This document shows positions 53,985 to 64,000 of a stretch of DNA of 64,000 nt, one piece after another; the stretch's first letter is position 1; each line of letters opens with the position of its first letter. A program made the translations under genes and the position numbers. The notes under the pieces were generated by a model. It was given only the letters and a program-made list of their open reading frames with translations, was not told where the DNA came from and did not search any database. This DNA is from Allium sativum (taxonomy: Eukaryota; Streptophyta; Magnoliopsida; Asparagales; Amaryllidaceae): NCBI GenBank assembly GCA_030737875.1, contig CM060918.1:769352552-769416551 (forward strand). Reading direction: 5' to 3'.

Positions 53985-56900
53985 GGTAATATTTCTGTAG
54001 AAAGCCTTGTTTACATTTCTGGTTTTCCTGTTCGAACTTTATTTGATTCTGGCGCATCGCATACCTTTATTTCTTCTGACATTGTTGAAAGTTTGCACCT
54101 AAGTACTAGTCTAGCTGAGGATCCCGTTAGTGTTTCAAATCCAATTGGGGGTTCCGCCCATCTATCTATGATTTGTATGGATTTGAGGATTTCTATCTTG
54201 ACCGTAGAATTCACATGTAATGCTTATGTTCTTGGGTTCATGGGATACGGGTTGATTTTGGGCATGGATTTGTTGTCCAGTTATGGAGCCATTCTCGATT
54301 GTGAGCATAGGGTAGTGAGGCTTATGACTCTCCTTGGCAATACCCTAGAGATTTCTTGTAACCCTCTGGATCCCGTCATGTTATGTTATCTTGAATCCCT
54401 CGACTCGTCTATTGACAATCTTCAATCTGTGAGGGTGGTCCGAGAATATCCTGATGTTTTTGATGAGGTGAAGGGGTTACCCCCAAAACGAGAGATAGAC
54501 TTCCGTATTTATCTTGTTGATAATGTCAAGCCAGTTTCATTGCCTGTTAGGCACATGGCCCCGCGAGAAAGAAGAGAGCTTAGCAAGCAAATCAAGGAGT
54601 TGCTTGAGAAAAATTTCATTAGGCGAAGCATTCCTGAATGGGGTGCTCCTGTGGTATTCGCTACTAAGGCGGATGGTTCACTTCGTCTATGTGTTAATTA
54701 TCGTGAGTTAAACAAGCTGACAAAGAAGAATAGGCACCCGTTACCGAGGATTGATGATCTCTTTGACCAGCTTGTAGGTGCTTCTGTTTTCTCTCAACTC
54801 GATCTAGCCACCGGATTCCATCAGCTTAGAGTGGCTGAGGATACTATTGACAAGACTGTGTTTAGGACTCCAGATGGATTCTTTGAATGGCTCGTCATGC
54901 CGTTCGGTTTGACAAATGCACCCGCATACTTCGTTGATTTGATGAGTAGGGTGTTTAGGGAGTTCCTTAACAAGTTTGTGGTTGTCTTCGTGGATGATAT
55001 TCTGATCTTCTCTAAGGACGAGGAAGAGCATGCTACACATCTCAAGGAGGTTATGGATACGCTTAGAGCTCATTAGTTAAAAGCCAAGTTCTCCAAATGC
55101 CATTTCTGGAGAAGGGAAGTTCGGTTCCTTGGGCATATAGTTTCTAAGCAGGGCATAGCTGTGGATCCCGCTAAAGTAGTGGCGGTACAAGACTGGAAAG
55201 TTCCGAAGAATGCAACTGAAGTGAGAAGCTTTCTCGGTCTGGCAGGATTTTATAGGAAGTTCATTAAGGACTTCGCTAAGATTTCAGACCCTCTTACTAA
55301 GTTAACGAAGAAGAACTTAGTCTTTACATGGGACTTAGAGTGTGAGCTTGCTTTTCAAAGGCTCAAGAAAGCCCTCACCACAGCTCCAGTTCTAGCATTA
55401 CCCGATGGAGGGAAGTTGTTTACCGTGTACACCGATGCATGTGGCACAGGATTAGGCGTTGTCTTGATGCAAGAAGGGAGAGTGATATGCTTTGGGGGTA
55501 GGAAACTCAAAGTTCATGAGAAGAACTATCCCACACATGATTTGGAGTTGGCGGCGATCGTCTTTGCACTCAAATCTTGGCGCCATTATCTTCTAGGTGA
55601 AAGGTTTGAGTTATATACTGATCACAAGTCGCTCAAGTACCTCTTCTCGCAGAAAGATTTGAACCTAAGGCAGCAGAGGTGGATGGAATTCTTGGCATCA
55701 TATGACTTCGATATAGCTTATACCCCTGGCAAGGGTAATGTTGTGGCGGATGCGCTAAGTAGAAGAAGGCTGACTTTGAGTCCCTTGTTTGTTGAGATGA
55801 AGAGCCTAGAGTTCTTGGCAACCTTTGATTTTACACCTGCTGTTGAGTCGATGACTGGTTCGTTAGCATCCCTTGAGCTTAGACCTACACTTCTTGATCA
55901 AGTTGGGGCTTCACAGAGGGAAGACCCACAGATAGTCGAGATCATGGACAAGTTGATTCATGGTGAGACGTCAAGTCACCTCGCTAGATATACTATTGAT
56001 GACAAGGGGTAGCTAAGGCGTGATGGAAGACTATGTGTCCCACAAGTGGGAGACTTAGTAAATAAAGTTCTTGAGGAGGCGCATCACTTGAGGATGACCA
56101 TACATCCCGGAGGGGATAAGATGTACCGGGATATGAAGCGCATTTTCTTTTGGGATGGAATGAAAAAGGATGTTGCAGAGTTTGTTTCTAGATGCATTGT
56201 TTGCCAACAAGTAAAGGCCGAGTCGAAGAAGCCCGGTGGGCTACTGCATCCATTGGAGGTCCCGCAATGGAAGTGGGAAAGTATCTCTATGGATTTTGTG
56301 GATGGATTGCCGAGATCAAGGAAGGGGAATACTAGCATATGGGTCATAGTGGATAGACTCACGAAGAGCGCCCATTTCATTCCAGTGAAGAGCAAGAGGA
56401 CCGCATCAGGGCTAGCATCTGTTTATCTTCGAGAGATAGTGTGATTGCATGGAGTTCCTTCTAGCATAGTGAGTGATCGTTACCCAATCTTCACTAGCCA
56501 ATTTTGGAGTAGTTTGCAAGAAGCAATGGGTACGCGATTGAATCTAAGTACAACCTATCACCCACAGACGGATGGCCAGACCGAAAGGGTGAATAGGGTA
56601 CTAGAAGATCTGTTGAGGCTATGCATTCTTGACTTTAGTGGCACTTGGGAAGACCACCTTCCTCTCGTAGAGTTTGCTTATAATAACAGCTACCAAGCAA
56701 GCATAGTGATGGCACCATTCGAAGCTTTGTATGGGAGGTCGTGCAAGTCACCAACATGTTGGTGGGAGATGACGGATAAGCTTATACTTGGGCCCGACAT
56801 GATAAGGGACACATCCGAGAAGGTTGAGTTGATTCGAAGGCGGATGAAAACGGACCAAGACAGACAGAAATCCAATGCAGACAAGAGAAGGACAAACTTA

Positions 56901-57362
56901 GAGTTTGAAGTTGGAGATATGGTCTTTGTGAAGGTTTCTCCCTTGCGAAATGTGGTTCGTTTTGGAGCAGTTGGAAAGCTAGCACCAAGGTTCTTAGGAC
57001 CCTTCCCTATCATCGAGAGGATTGGGCAAATGGCTTATAAGGTGGAATTGCCCGAGAAGCTGGCTAGAGTGCACAATGTCGTTCATGTCTCGCATCTCCG
57101 AAAATGCCTACATGAATCGGCCAAAGTTGTTGAGCCTAGCATTCTTAAAGACAAGGAGGTAGAGAAAGAGGCAACCCTGAGGCGAGCTCCAATTCGTATC
57201 TTGGGAACGGAGATCAAGAAGATGAGGAATCGAGAAGTCAAGTTAGTAAAGGTTCAGTGGAGTGAAGCCGATGAAGATGCAACTTGGGAAACTGAGGAGA
57301 AGATGCGTGGGCTTTATCCATTTCTTTTTGAGGGTACATTCTCAATCTCCTTTCCTAGTTAG
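53985..57362 (+). pseudogene. Element I Pol: protease, RT, RNase H, integrase, chromodomain tail, three stops
   Basis: The frame is continuous from the knuckles apart from stops at 55074 (TAG), 56010 (TAG, TGG in F) and 56442 (TGA, CGN Arg in F). Order: protease [11 protein letters not shown] (about 54040), RT with [12 protein letters not shown] and FVDD (about 54990-55000), RNase [16 protein letters not shown] and YTDHKS (about 55430-55630), integrase zinc site IHPGG and CIVC (about 56100-56210), catalytic SMDFVDG, VSDRYP and DGQTERVN (about 56290-56595), then [23 protein letters not shown] and ATWETEEKM (about 57068-57305), stop near 57360. Every catalytic residue is still there, so inactivation is recent and by nonsense only. 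Confidence 0.92.
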
Positions 57363-57924
57363 CATATCTTTCTTTTGCTATCCATGTTTATCTTGTTATC
57401 TCGTTAATCTTGTCATGAGAACCTTTGGTAGAAACCCTTTGGATGAAACATGTAATTGAAACATGTTATGCTTGATGGTTGCAAATGGTTGCAAGTGTTT
57501 GCAAGTGGTTACTCGTGGATGCATGATACACGTTAGGCACTAAGATCGGCTCACACACTTTCATATTGCATATGCATGAGTGTTTATGCTTATTCATGGA
57601 TGAAACTTGTTATGATATCACGTGGATGTTGCATATGGATGAATGTTATGTGCGCTCATGTAGAGATTATAAATTATGTTAGGAAGTTGCATACATTTGG
57701 ACTCATTGCACAAACATATTCTGCATTAAGGAGGTTTACTGAGTCAGTAACCGCCTGATTTTCGCATTAGATAGGTGCATATACACACACTTTTGCATAT
57801 GTTCATACATAATTAGAAATCTTTTAAGGACAATGATTACTTGTGGATGATGTTTTGAGTAGATGGATGATGGATGGTAGGATACGTTCTTCCTAACTTG
57901 GAGATTTCGGGGACGAAATCCTTT
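57363..57924 (+). other. Element I 3' untranslated region
   Basis: Non-coding, homologous in patches to the corresponding regions of E and F, including the hairpin at 57723-57769. Confidence 0.7.
57723..57769 (+). other. Conserved hairpin block upstream of the polypurine tract, element I
   Basis: GGTTTACTGA, G, TCAGTAACC, flanked by GCATTAAGGA and GCCTGAT..TCGCATTA. TTACTGA pairs perfectly with TCAGTAA. About 160-170 bp before the polypurine tract. Confidence 0.65.
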
Positions 57925-57937
57925 AAGGTGGGGAGAA
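57925..57937 (+). promoter_or_regulatory. Polypurine tract of element I
   Basis: AAGGTGGGGAGAA directly before the 3' LTR. Confidence 0.88.
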
Positions 57938-58170
57938 TGTAACAACCCGAATTTTTATAACATGTTAAAACAAGAAATCAGGGCAGAATTAAATTATAAG
58001 TTAAGAATCAATGGGAACGAGTTACGCCATTGCGTTCTTCTCGAAATTCTGCTTGAAAACGAGTCCGAAATTTCATAAATCGGAGTCCGTATGACCAAGA
58101 TATGGCCCATAGAAGATTCCAGAAAAATTCAAAATTCAGCCCGAAATTTAAATTCAGCCAGAAGCAGATT

Positions 58171-58275
58171 GGGCGGGAAAATTTCCCGCCCAGCCCCAGG
58201 TCGACTGGAGGGTCGACTGGGGAGTCGACCTGCCCCCCCTCCCGGGTCGACTGGGGAGTCGACCTGGGTGTCGAC
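58171..58275 (+). promoter_or_regulatory. E2F-like palindrome and GTCGAC x6 array, element I 3' LTR
   Basis: Palindrome at 58171-58191; two blocks of three GTCGAC sites at 12-bp spacing, separated by 22 bp containing a C-rich run. Confidence 0.75.
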
Positions 58276-59329
58276 CTCCCTGGTCGGACCCTGTTGGTCT
58301 GGTGCACCAGTTTGCTCCTTTGGTATGTTTACTTGGCCTGTGATGGGATTTGATGGTTCAGATCTAAACTAGGGTTAATCCTATGGCCTAAACTAGTCTC
58401 TACACCTATAAAAACACCCTAATACCTAGCCTAAACCATCACAAATCATCCTAACAACTAAATTCTGCCAAAATGCTCCCTAATCATGGGCTCCATCTTC
58501 ATCTTGAGAGCTTCTAAGGCAAAAAGAAGCAATCTTTCTTCATCAAATCAAAGGAGCTACTTATTCTCAAGGCTTCTAGTGTTGCTACATCATTCCTAGA
58601 GCTTCTACAATGTCTCTATCTTGTTCTATTTGGTTCTAGTTCTCATAGCCACGCTTTGTAAGCCCCACTCTACTCTTAGATCTAAACTATGAAATTAATA
58701 TGAACATGTAGCAAGTTGAAATGGGATTTTTGGTGTAATACTTGTCTTGGGGCTATATTTGTATGCATAGATCCATTTATGACTCTTTTGATCTATGATC
58801 CTAGTACCGTTCATCTTGATTTTTGGGTAGAAAGCTTTGAGCTTTATTTGGTGGTTATGCATAATGCAACATAGAACCTCTCATAACCTTGATGTTAACT
58901 TGCCTATGATGTTGAACTACATGCTACCCACAAGTTTATCACCCTATGTCAACTATTATCATGTTATCACCTTTGTCTATGATGTTGAACTACATGCTAC
59001 CCACAAGTTTATTTTCTATGTTTGATGTCATACATGTTTTGAGGCCAATAATCCTATATGCTAGTTGTGATGAACACCTTTGCCTCAAATATCATCATGT
59101 TTAACTTATGACCAACTTTACCACCTTATGCCCATCTTGGTCATATTTTTATGTTCCTTGATTCACTTGTGTTGATGCGAATTTACGTGCGAATGGGAAT
59201 ACGTTATGGGTAGTTAGGCAAACTTGAAATGACATGAAAAACATGACTTGAAATGTGACATGAAACTTGATTATGCTTGAAAACGTGAATGTGGTCATGA
59301 CATGTAGAAAACCATAAAGTGGCCAACTC

Positions 59330-59523
59330 GAGGTTGGGTTGAGTTTGTAGCGTAAATCTTCCCGGAACCGCCCGGCAAATCCAGTGGCTACAAACAATAG
59401 GACCCAATGTGAGAAGTTGGTCACATCGCGCTTGAAACCCGAGGTTAGACTAGGTTGTGGTGTAAAGCTGCCCGGACCCGCCCGGCATATCCAGTAACCA
59501 CAACAAAGTCTAATGTGAGAGGT
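59330..59523 (+). other. Paired palindromic module, element I 3' LTR
   Basis: Same stems as 51419-51615; the differences from the 5' copy fall in the loops, not in the stems. Confidence 0.85.
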
Positions 59524-60743
59524 TGGGTGCATTAAATTAATTAATGCCACATGTTAGGGTTAAGTCATGAGCCACTTGGATACACTTAACCAACTTGAAA
59601 CATGATTGGATAGGGTTAACCACACTTAACCCGTTAGAAACCCTAGTTATGTGGTCCTTTTCAGCAGTAACCCTCTTGGATGTATCACGATACCCTAGGG
59701 ACTAGGCTAGGGTGGGGCACGATTACTGGGCTGATTATAAGCGACCAAAAAGACGGCTGAGTGGGTGCACCGGTGTAGGTTCAGGCGGACTATGGTCGTG
59801 CACATAGTCCGGAGTTGAAAAAGCAGGCACGGGCACCAGTAGGTTTAGACTATGTGTGCTTGATTCGTATCAGTGGTTGACACCCTAGGGCTTGATACAC
59901 CCTAGGGTGGACCTAGCATAGTTTGACTACATTCCGTGATTGGGCCGTATGACACCGATACTCGACGAGTTAGGCTTATATGGAGCCGATCGACTAGACC
60001 GTGTAGTTGGACCTTGACTTGGGTTATCTCATGATATTGGGCCAAGGGATCATTTCTTGTTTATACTTGACATGGGTTGGAATACTAGTACTATTGGTGC
60101 AAAACTAAACCTTGTATATGCGATGCCACACTTGATCTACCTTGTTATCTATTTATCATGCCAGTTAGTTACCATCTTTATGTTTCATCTCAGTTTCTCA
60201 TGTTTAGTTAACTTCATTAGTTTTTATACTAATAATAGGTAGGACTTACCAGTCTTTATGACTGACCCTTTTTCTTTCGCCTCTTTTCTTCCGTTCCCCC
60301 CCCTCCCCCCAGGTTCTCAGGGAGGGAACACTAGTGCTTAGCTTGGACATTTGGCTTGCTTTCTTGACAGCTCATGTACGGTTTGGACTTGAGCTTGCTA
60401 TGGCTTCACCACATCTATCTTGGGGATAGTTTACTTTATGTTATTTTCAGTTTATGTTTTTCTAGACTTGTGGTAGTTGGAAAATAATGACTAATTACTT
60501 TGATGTAAGTCGACTATTTGGTTTTGAAATGGTTAACTATGGTTTTTAAATTTCTACCGCTGCTTCACTTATTTATTTATCTATGTTCTGTCTTGTGATA
60601 TCTCTGTGCATGTTTACCTAGACAACACCCCTCCAAAGCTAGTGCAATCACCCGTGATTGGCCCTGGCGGAGGTGGGGTGTTACAACCAAATATCCATGA
60701 TTTCAATCAAAGGTGTCAGGTGCTACTAAGCACCATCTGCATC

Positions 60744-60745
<2 letters not shown>

Positions 60746-60807
<62 letters not shown>
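60746..60807. repeat. (AT)n microsatellite
   Basis: About 30 AT units. Confidence 0.95.
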
Positions 60808-60809
<2 letters not shown>

Positions 60810-61116
60810 ACTGTAAAAAAAGTTAGAGTGAGAAGTTATCACCTTTGGTTTCCACTCCCCCGTGTTTTGATTGTCGATCTATATAGCATACCTACATTAA
60901 AAATCATATTTTTAACCAATCAATAACTATTTCTTAACATGACTATTTTATATATAGTATTCATAAGCTAAAAATCATATTTTTATCTTTCTAAAAATAT
61001 TTTCATACATACGATAAAAATCTCATTTTTATCTAACCAAAAATATTTCCTTTTTATGATAAAAATCATATTTTTATACAACTAAAAACATATTCTTTTA
61101 TATGATAAAAATCATA

Positions 61117-61535
61117 TTCTTATAACGCTATTGTATATATAAAAATCAAAATTTTATATCGCTATCACATATATAAAAGATCACATTTTTTTGTTTTTAA
61201 AATTTAAAAAATCACATTTTATAACGCTACATATATATAAAAGATTGTATTTTTATAACGCTACATGTATATAAAAGATAACATTTTTTTATAACGCTAC
61301 ATGTATATAAAAGAATATATTTTTATAACGCAACATGAATATAAAAGATTATATTTTTATAACACTGCATGTATATAAAAGATTATATTTTTATAAAGCT
61401 ACATGTACATAAAAGATTATATTTTTATAACGCTACATGTATATAAAAGATTATATTTTTATAACGCTACATGTATATAAAAGATTATATTTTTATAACG
61501 CTACATGTATATAAAAGATTATATTTTTATTGTGT
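61117..61535 (-). repeat. 34-bp tandem array in element G
   Basis: Units ATAACGCTACATGTATATAA plus AAGATTATATTTTT, about ten copies; the central ones are nearly identical, the outer ones decayed. Confidence 0.9.
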
Positions 61536-62374
61536 CATTCCTATAATAAAATCATATTTTTATTATGCTACTCATATAATAAAAATCATATTTTTATATG
61601 CTATTATATATATATATATATAAATCAAATTTTTATATGCTATTCATATAATAAAAATCATATTTTTATATGCTATTATATATATTATATATAAATAAAA
61701 AATTTATATGTTATTCACATAATAAAAATCATATTTTTAATTTTGCAATTATATAAATAAAAATCAAATTTTTATTCCACTGTTCTATAAATAAAAGTCA
61801 AATTTTTATTCCGCTATTTTATAAATAAAAATCAAAATTTTATTTTGCTATTCTATAAATAAAAATCAAATTTTTATTTCAAATCTACATCATAAAAAAA
61901 TCATACTTTTTAAAACAAAGTATTTATATTGAAAACTGAAATTAAAATCAATATTGTAAAAACTCACTGTGTTCAGGTTTGGTGGTTGGAGGAGAGGTCG
62001 GCGTGTGACCTGTAGGTGGTGGCGGCGATGTAGGAGGGCGGCGGCGGCAATGGTGGACGGAGGCGATGGCTCTAGGTGATTTCCGTTTGTTTTGGGGTTT
62101 TAGAGGAGAGAGGGCGAGAGGGAAGGGGTAGAGTGAGGAGAGAGAGAGAGGCGCGAGGGGGGGGGGGGTCGCTGGAGATGGCGACGGCGTCCTTGGAGAC
62201 GCGCGCAGGCGGGGAAGGGGGAAGGACTTCGCGGTTTTCTGAGCGATGGGATTCAATTTGAGGGGGCCGCAATTTCTCGGGTTGACCACGAGAAATAGAA
62301 ATGAGGGTTTGACCCCCCTTTAACCACTTTATTTTTATATAAAAAAAAATTCTTTAAAAAGTTGAATATTCGGA

Positions 62375-63192
62375 CTCCAAATCGAACCCAACGACTGTCG
62401 TCCTCAGCGTAATACCCCCATTCCGAACACAATGGGATTTGTCCCGTAAGCCAATTCAACTATTTCGATCATTTTTCATCAAATTTAAAATATAAATCAA
62501 TATATATTACATTTGAACGTATTTACTGGGGCCAAACACTAACTCAAAAAATTCCAGAAAAATAAATCTACCTATGTCTTGATGATACGATCCTAACAAA
62601 ACTAATTTCGTTAAATTTGGATACCATTTGAAAAACGGTCATTTTCCAGTCGATTAAATTCAAACTGAAATTACCAAACATGTTTTCTTTTGCCACACTC
62701 ACATATTAATTACAAAAATTATGAGAATTGGAATCTAGCAATAATTTGACATTTCGGATCCAACAAAAGTGGTCTTATCGAAAACAGAGGTCATTTGCAA
62801 AATGGCTATTTTTAAAGGCTATATATTATATAAAATTCAATAGCAAATATTCTGAATTTTCAACTGGACATAACTTTCATTCCCGTTATGAAATCTGGAT
62901 TTTCCACATTCGTTGGAAAGATATAATTAAACAGATTTAAATATTTCTGGTCTTACTGAAATCCGATTTATTTTGAATCCTGTACATTCATTTGAAATTT
63001 GAAATCGAATTTTCAAACTGCCGCGCCATTTCAGGCTGGTTTTGTAGTTAAAAATAAATTTATTCATTCTGACTTCGATTTAAATAACTTTTTAGTTGTT
63101 ATTATTTAAAAAAAATCTTTTTAAATATTCAAAATACATTAAAATAACAAAAATAAAAATTTAAAATTGTTCTGAAAATCCGGGTTGTTACA
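62375..63192 (-). repeat. Element G right end, homologous to the element B LTR
   Basis: Follows 5262-6089 segment by segment: the CCCAACGACTGTCGTCC, CCCCCATTCCGAACACAATG and AATTCCAGAAAAATAAATCT motifs, the duplicated GTTTGCAAAA module, and the closing GTTGTTACA. Confidence 0.8.
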
Positions 63193-63197
63193 GTTCG

Positions 63198-63955
63198 GCC
63201 CAAGCTGTCCTCCTTCAAAAAAGTTCTGAACCTAGGCCGACTTGAGCTAGTCTCCTTCAAGAAACGGCTCATCGAGGCCGAAAGAATTGCTCATCTCAAC
63301 TGACCGAGTTAGCCGCTTCCATCCAAATGGGATTGACCAAATATCTCGGATTCACCTGGAAATATCCAGCTAAGTCATTCAATACTCAGACCGATTCTCA
63401 AGGAAAAATAGGCAGTCAACCACTTCCTCACAAGGCTCTACTTTTGATACACCTCATCTCAAGTGCCACATAAGCCACCATTTTCGAGTATACTATTAAT
63501 CAGCAGTAGACCAGGTCCTACCGCCACAACTGCTTCCGATGATCGAGCTCCACATGTCCGAGCTCCGCAAAAGAGGCAAGCCACATGGCGGCCTGCTTAG
63601 CCCGTTTCTCCATCTATATATACATTCTTTCCCAAAGAAGAAAGGCAAGTTATTTTGGGCATTCTAAACTCAGGAAAAGGAAGACTTACGGCTGATTCCT
63701 CAAACAGCCAATTCCTATTCCTCATAAAACTTCTCATCTCCCATCTTTCTTCAAACAGAAAAAGCATTGTACTTGTAATCAAAAGTAAATTAATACATAT
63801 AAAGTGGACGTAGGAACCATCTTTACCGAACCACTATAAAAAGTCTTGCATGCTCCCTATTTTCTTTATTTTACCGTATTCTATAAATATTATTCGTGTG
63901 CTCTCCACACGATTGGGGGTTGACTGTCACTAGTGACCAACTTTTGATGTCAACA
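63198..63955 (+). repeat. Element D right (3') LTR, second piece
   Basis: Continues 44074-44203 and matches 20085-20842. Ends GTCAACA at 63955. Confidence 0.88.
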
Positions 63956-64000
63956 CGTACCTTTATGTTGACGATGAATAAATACTATAAACGTAAATAG
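63956..64000. other. Flank to the right of the nest
   Basis: Too short to classify. Confidence 0.4.

Larger units (their letters stand above)
50065..60685 (+). mobile_element. Element I: plus-strand chromovirus, 10.6 kb, multiple nonsense mutations
   Basis: The ends are TGTAACAACCCG and GGTGGGGTGTTACA, with a perfect target duplication ACCAA (50060-50064 and 60686-60690). LTRs 50065-52772 and 57938-60685 are close to identical except for a cluster of changes near the start and a roughly 40-bp insertion in the right copy. Primer-binding site, gag, pol and polypurine tract are all in place, but the coding region has one frameshift and five in-frame stops. Close to F in protein sequence. Confidence 0.96.
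57938..60685 (+). repeat. Element I 3' LTR, 2748 bp
   Basis: As the 5' LTR, but with an insertion near 58230-58264 that raises the GTCGAC count from four to six (58200, 58212, 58224, 58246, 58258, 58270). Confidence 0.96.
60686..62374 (-). other. Element G right arm: AT-rich repeats then GC-rich block
   Basis: After the ACCAA duplication: an (AT)n tract at 60746-60807, degenerate AAAAATCATATTTTTAT sequence, the 34-bp array at 61117-61535, more degenerate copies to about 61920, then a GC-rich purine-biased block (61965-62250) that occupies the place of the GC-rich block in the element B LTR. Confidence 0.65.
44204..63192 (-). mobile_element. Element G: long non-coding LTR-like element inside the element D LTR
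   Basis: The ends are TGAAACGACCC and CGGGTTGTTACA, with a perfect target duplication GTTCG (44199-44203 and 63193-63197). Its right end (62375-63192) is homologous to the right end of the element B LTR (5262-6089), so it is a chromovirus-type LTR read on the minus strand. After removing H and I about 7.1 kb remains. I find no second internal copy of either end, no primer-binding site and no coding sequence, so it looks like a very long solo LTR, or a rearranged non-coding derivative. Some short motifs (CCCGTGTGCGG near 49645) resemble the internal 3' region of B, which favours the second reading. Confidence 0.75.
19957..63955 (+). mobile_element. Element D: outer TAT-like Ty3/gypsy element, gag only, hosts all nested elements
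   Basis: The left LTR (19957-20842) and a right LTR in two pieces (44074-44203 and 63198-63955) are about 886-888 bp each, end in TTTTGATGTCAAYA, and surround a plus-strand gag of TAT type. Removing the nested elements leaves about 4.8 kb with no pol, so it is a non-autonomous gag-only element. The LTR ends on the left have decayed (TA..TA instead of TG..CA) and the target duplication is poor (CGAAT and CGTAC), in keeping with great age. LTR divergence looks clearly higher than in any nested element. Confidence 0.85.

Noticed and set aside
61948..62289. 113-codon Pro/Ser/Thr-rich frame on the minus strand in the GC-rich block of element G
   Set aside because: Arises from a purine-rich low-complexity stretch that is open in several frames on both strands.

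Overview
The window is plant nuclear DNA, most likely from a flowering plant: AT-rich, and filled by LTR retrotransposons of plant lineages (Ale-like Ty1/copia, chromovirus and TAT-like Ty3/gypsy) plus hAT and CACTA DNA-transposon pieces. I see no intact host gene. Boundaries below come from matching terminal repeats, TG..CA ends and target-site duplications (TSDs) read by eye; family names rest on recognised protein motifs.

Layout: (A) 1-4012, a broken Ty1/copia element on the minus strand, cut by the window edge. (B) 4367-13429, a complete minus-strand chromovirus with 1.72-kb LTRs, TSD TGCTG. 13430-15587, older sequence with an exportin-5/HASTY-like tail, a CACTA terminus and two exons resembling a CACTA-type plant transposase. 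(C) 15588-17850, a hAT element (8-bp TSD) with a second, related hAT element (16230-16902) nested inside it and a TOPLESS-like WD40 exon. 17859-19956, simple repeats and unassigned sequence.

19957-63955 is one large nest. The outer element (D) is an old plus-strand TAT-like element with a decayed gag and no pol. Its internal region holds E (23547-43763), a minus-strand chromovirus whose pol has a large internal deletion. E's 3' LTR is split by F (24049-35148), a young minus-strand chromovirus with a nearly intact 1427-residue Gag-Pol. D's right LTR is split by G (44204-63192), a long non-coding LTR-like element on the minus strand, which contains a solo LTR H (45238-46448) and a plus-strand chromovirus I (50065-60685) with several nonsense mutations. 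TSDs bound B, C, E, F, G, H and I, and LTR divergence rises outward (F about 0.6%, E near 10%, D higher), as the nesting order requires.

The autonomous elements follow the usual scheme: tRNA-primed reverse transcription from a TGGTATCAGAGC-type primer-binding site beside the 5' LTR, Gag with zinc knuckles, protease, RT, RNase H, integrase and a chromodomain-like tail. E, F and I belong to related families. Their LTRs share an apparently undescribed module: two consecutive imperfect palindromes whose stems change in a compensating way between copies and families. They also share a second hairpin about 170-190 bp upstream of the polypurine tract. These, together with regularly spaced promoter motifs (12-bp GTCGAC array and an E2F-like palindrome in I; 11-bp-spaced TGASTCA motifs in F), are the most interesting signals in the window.
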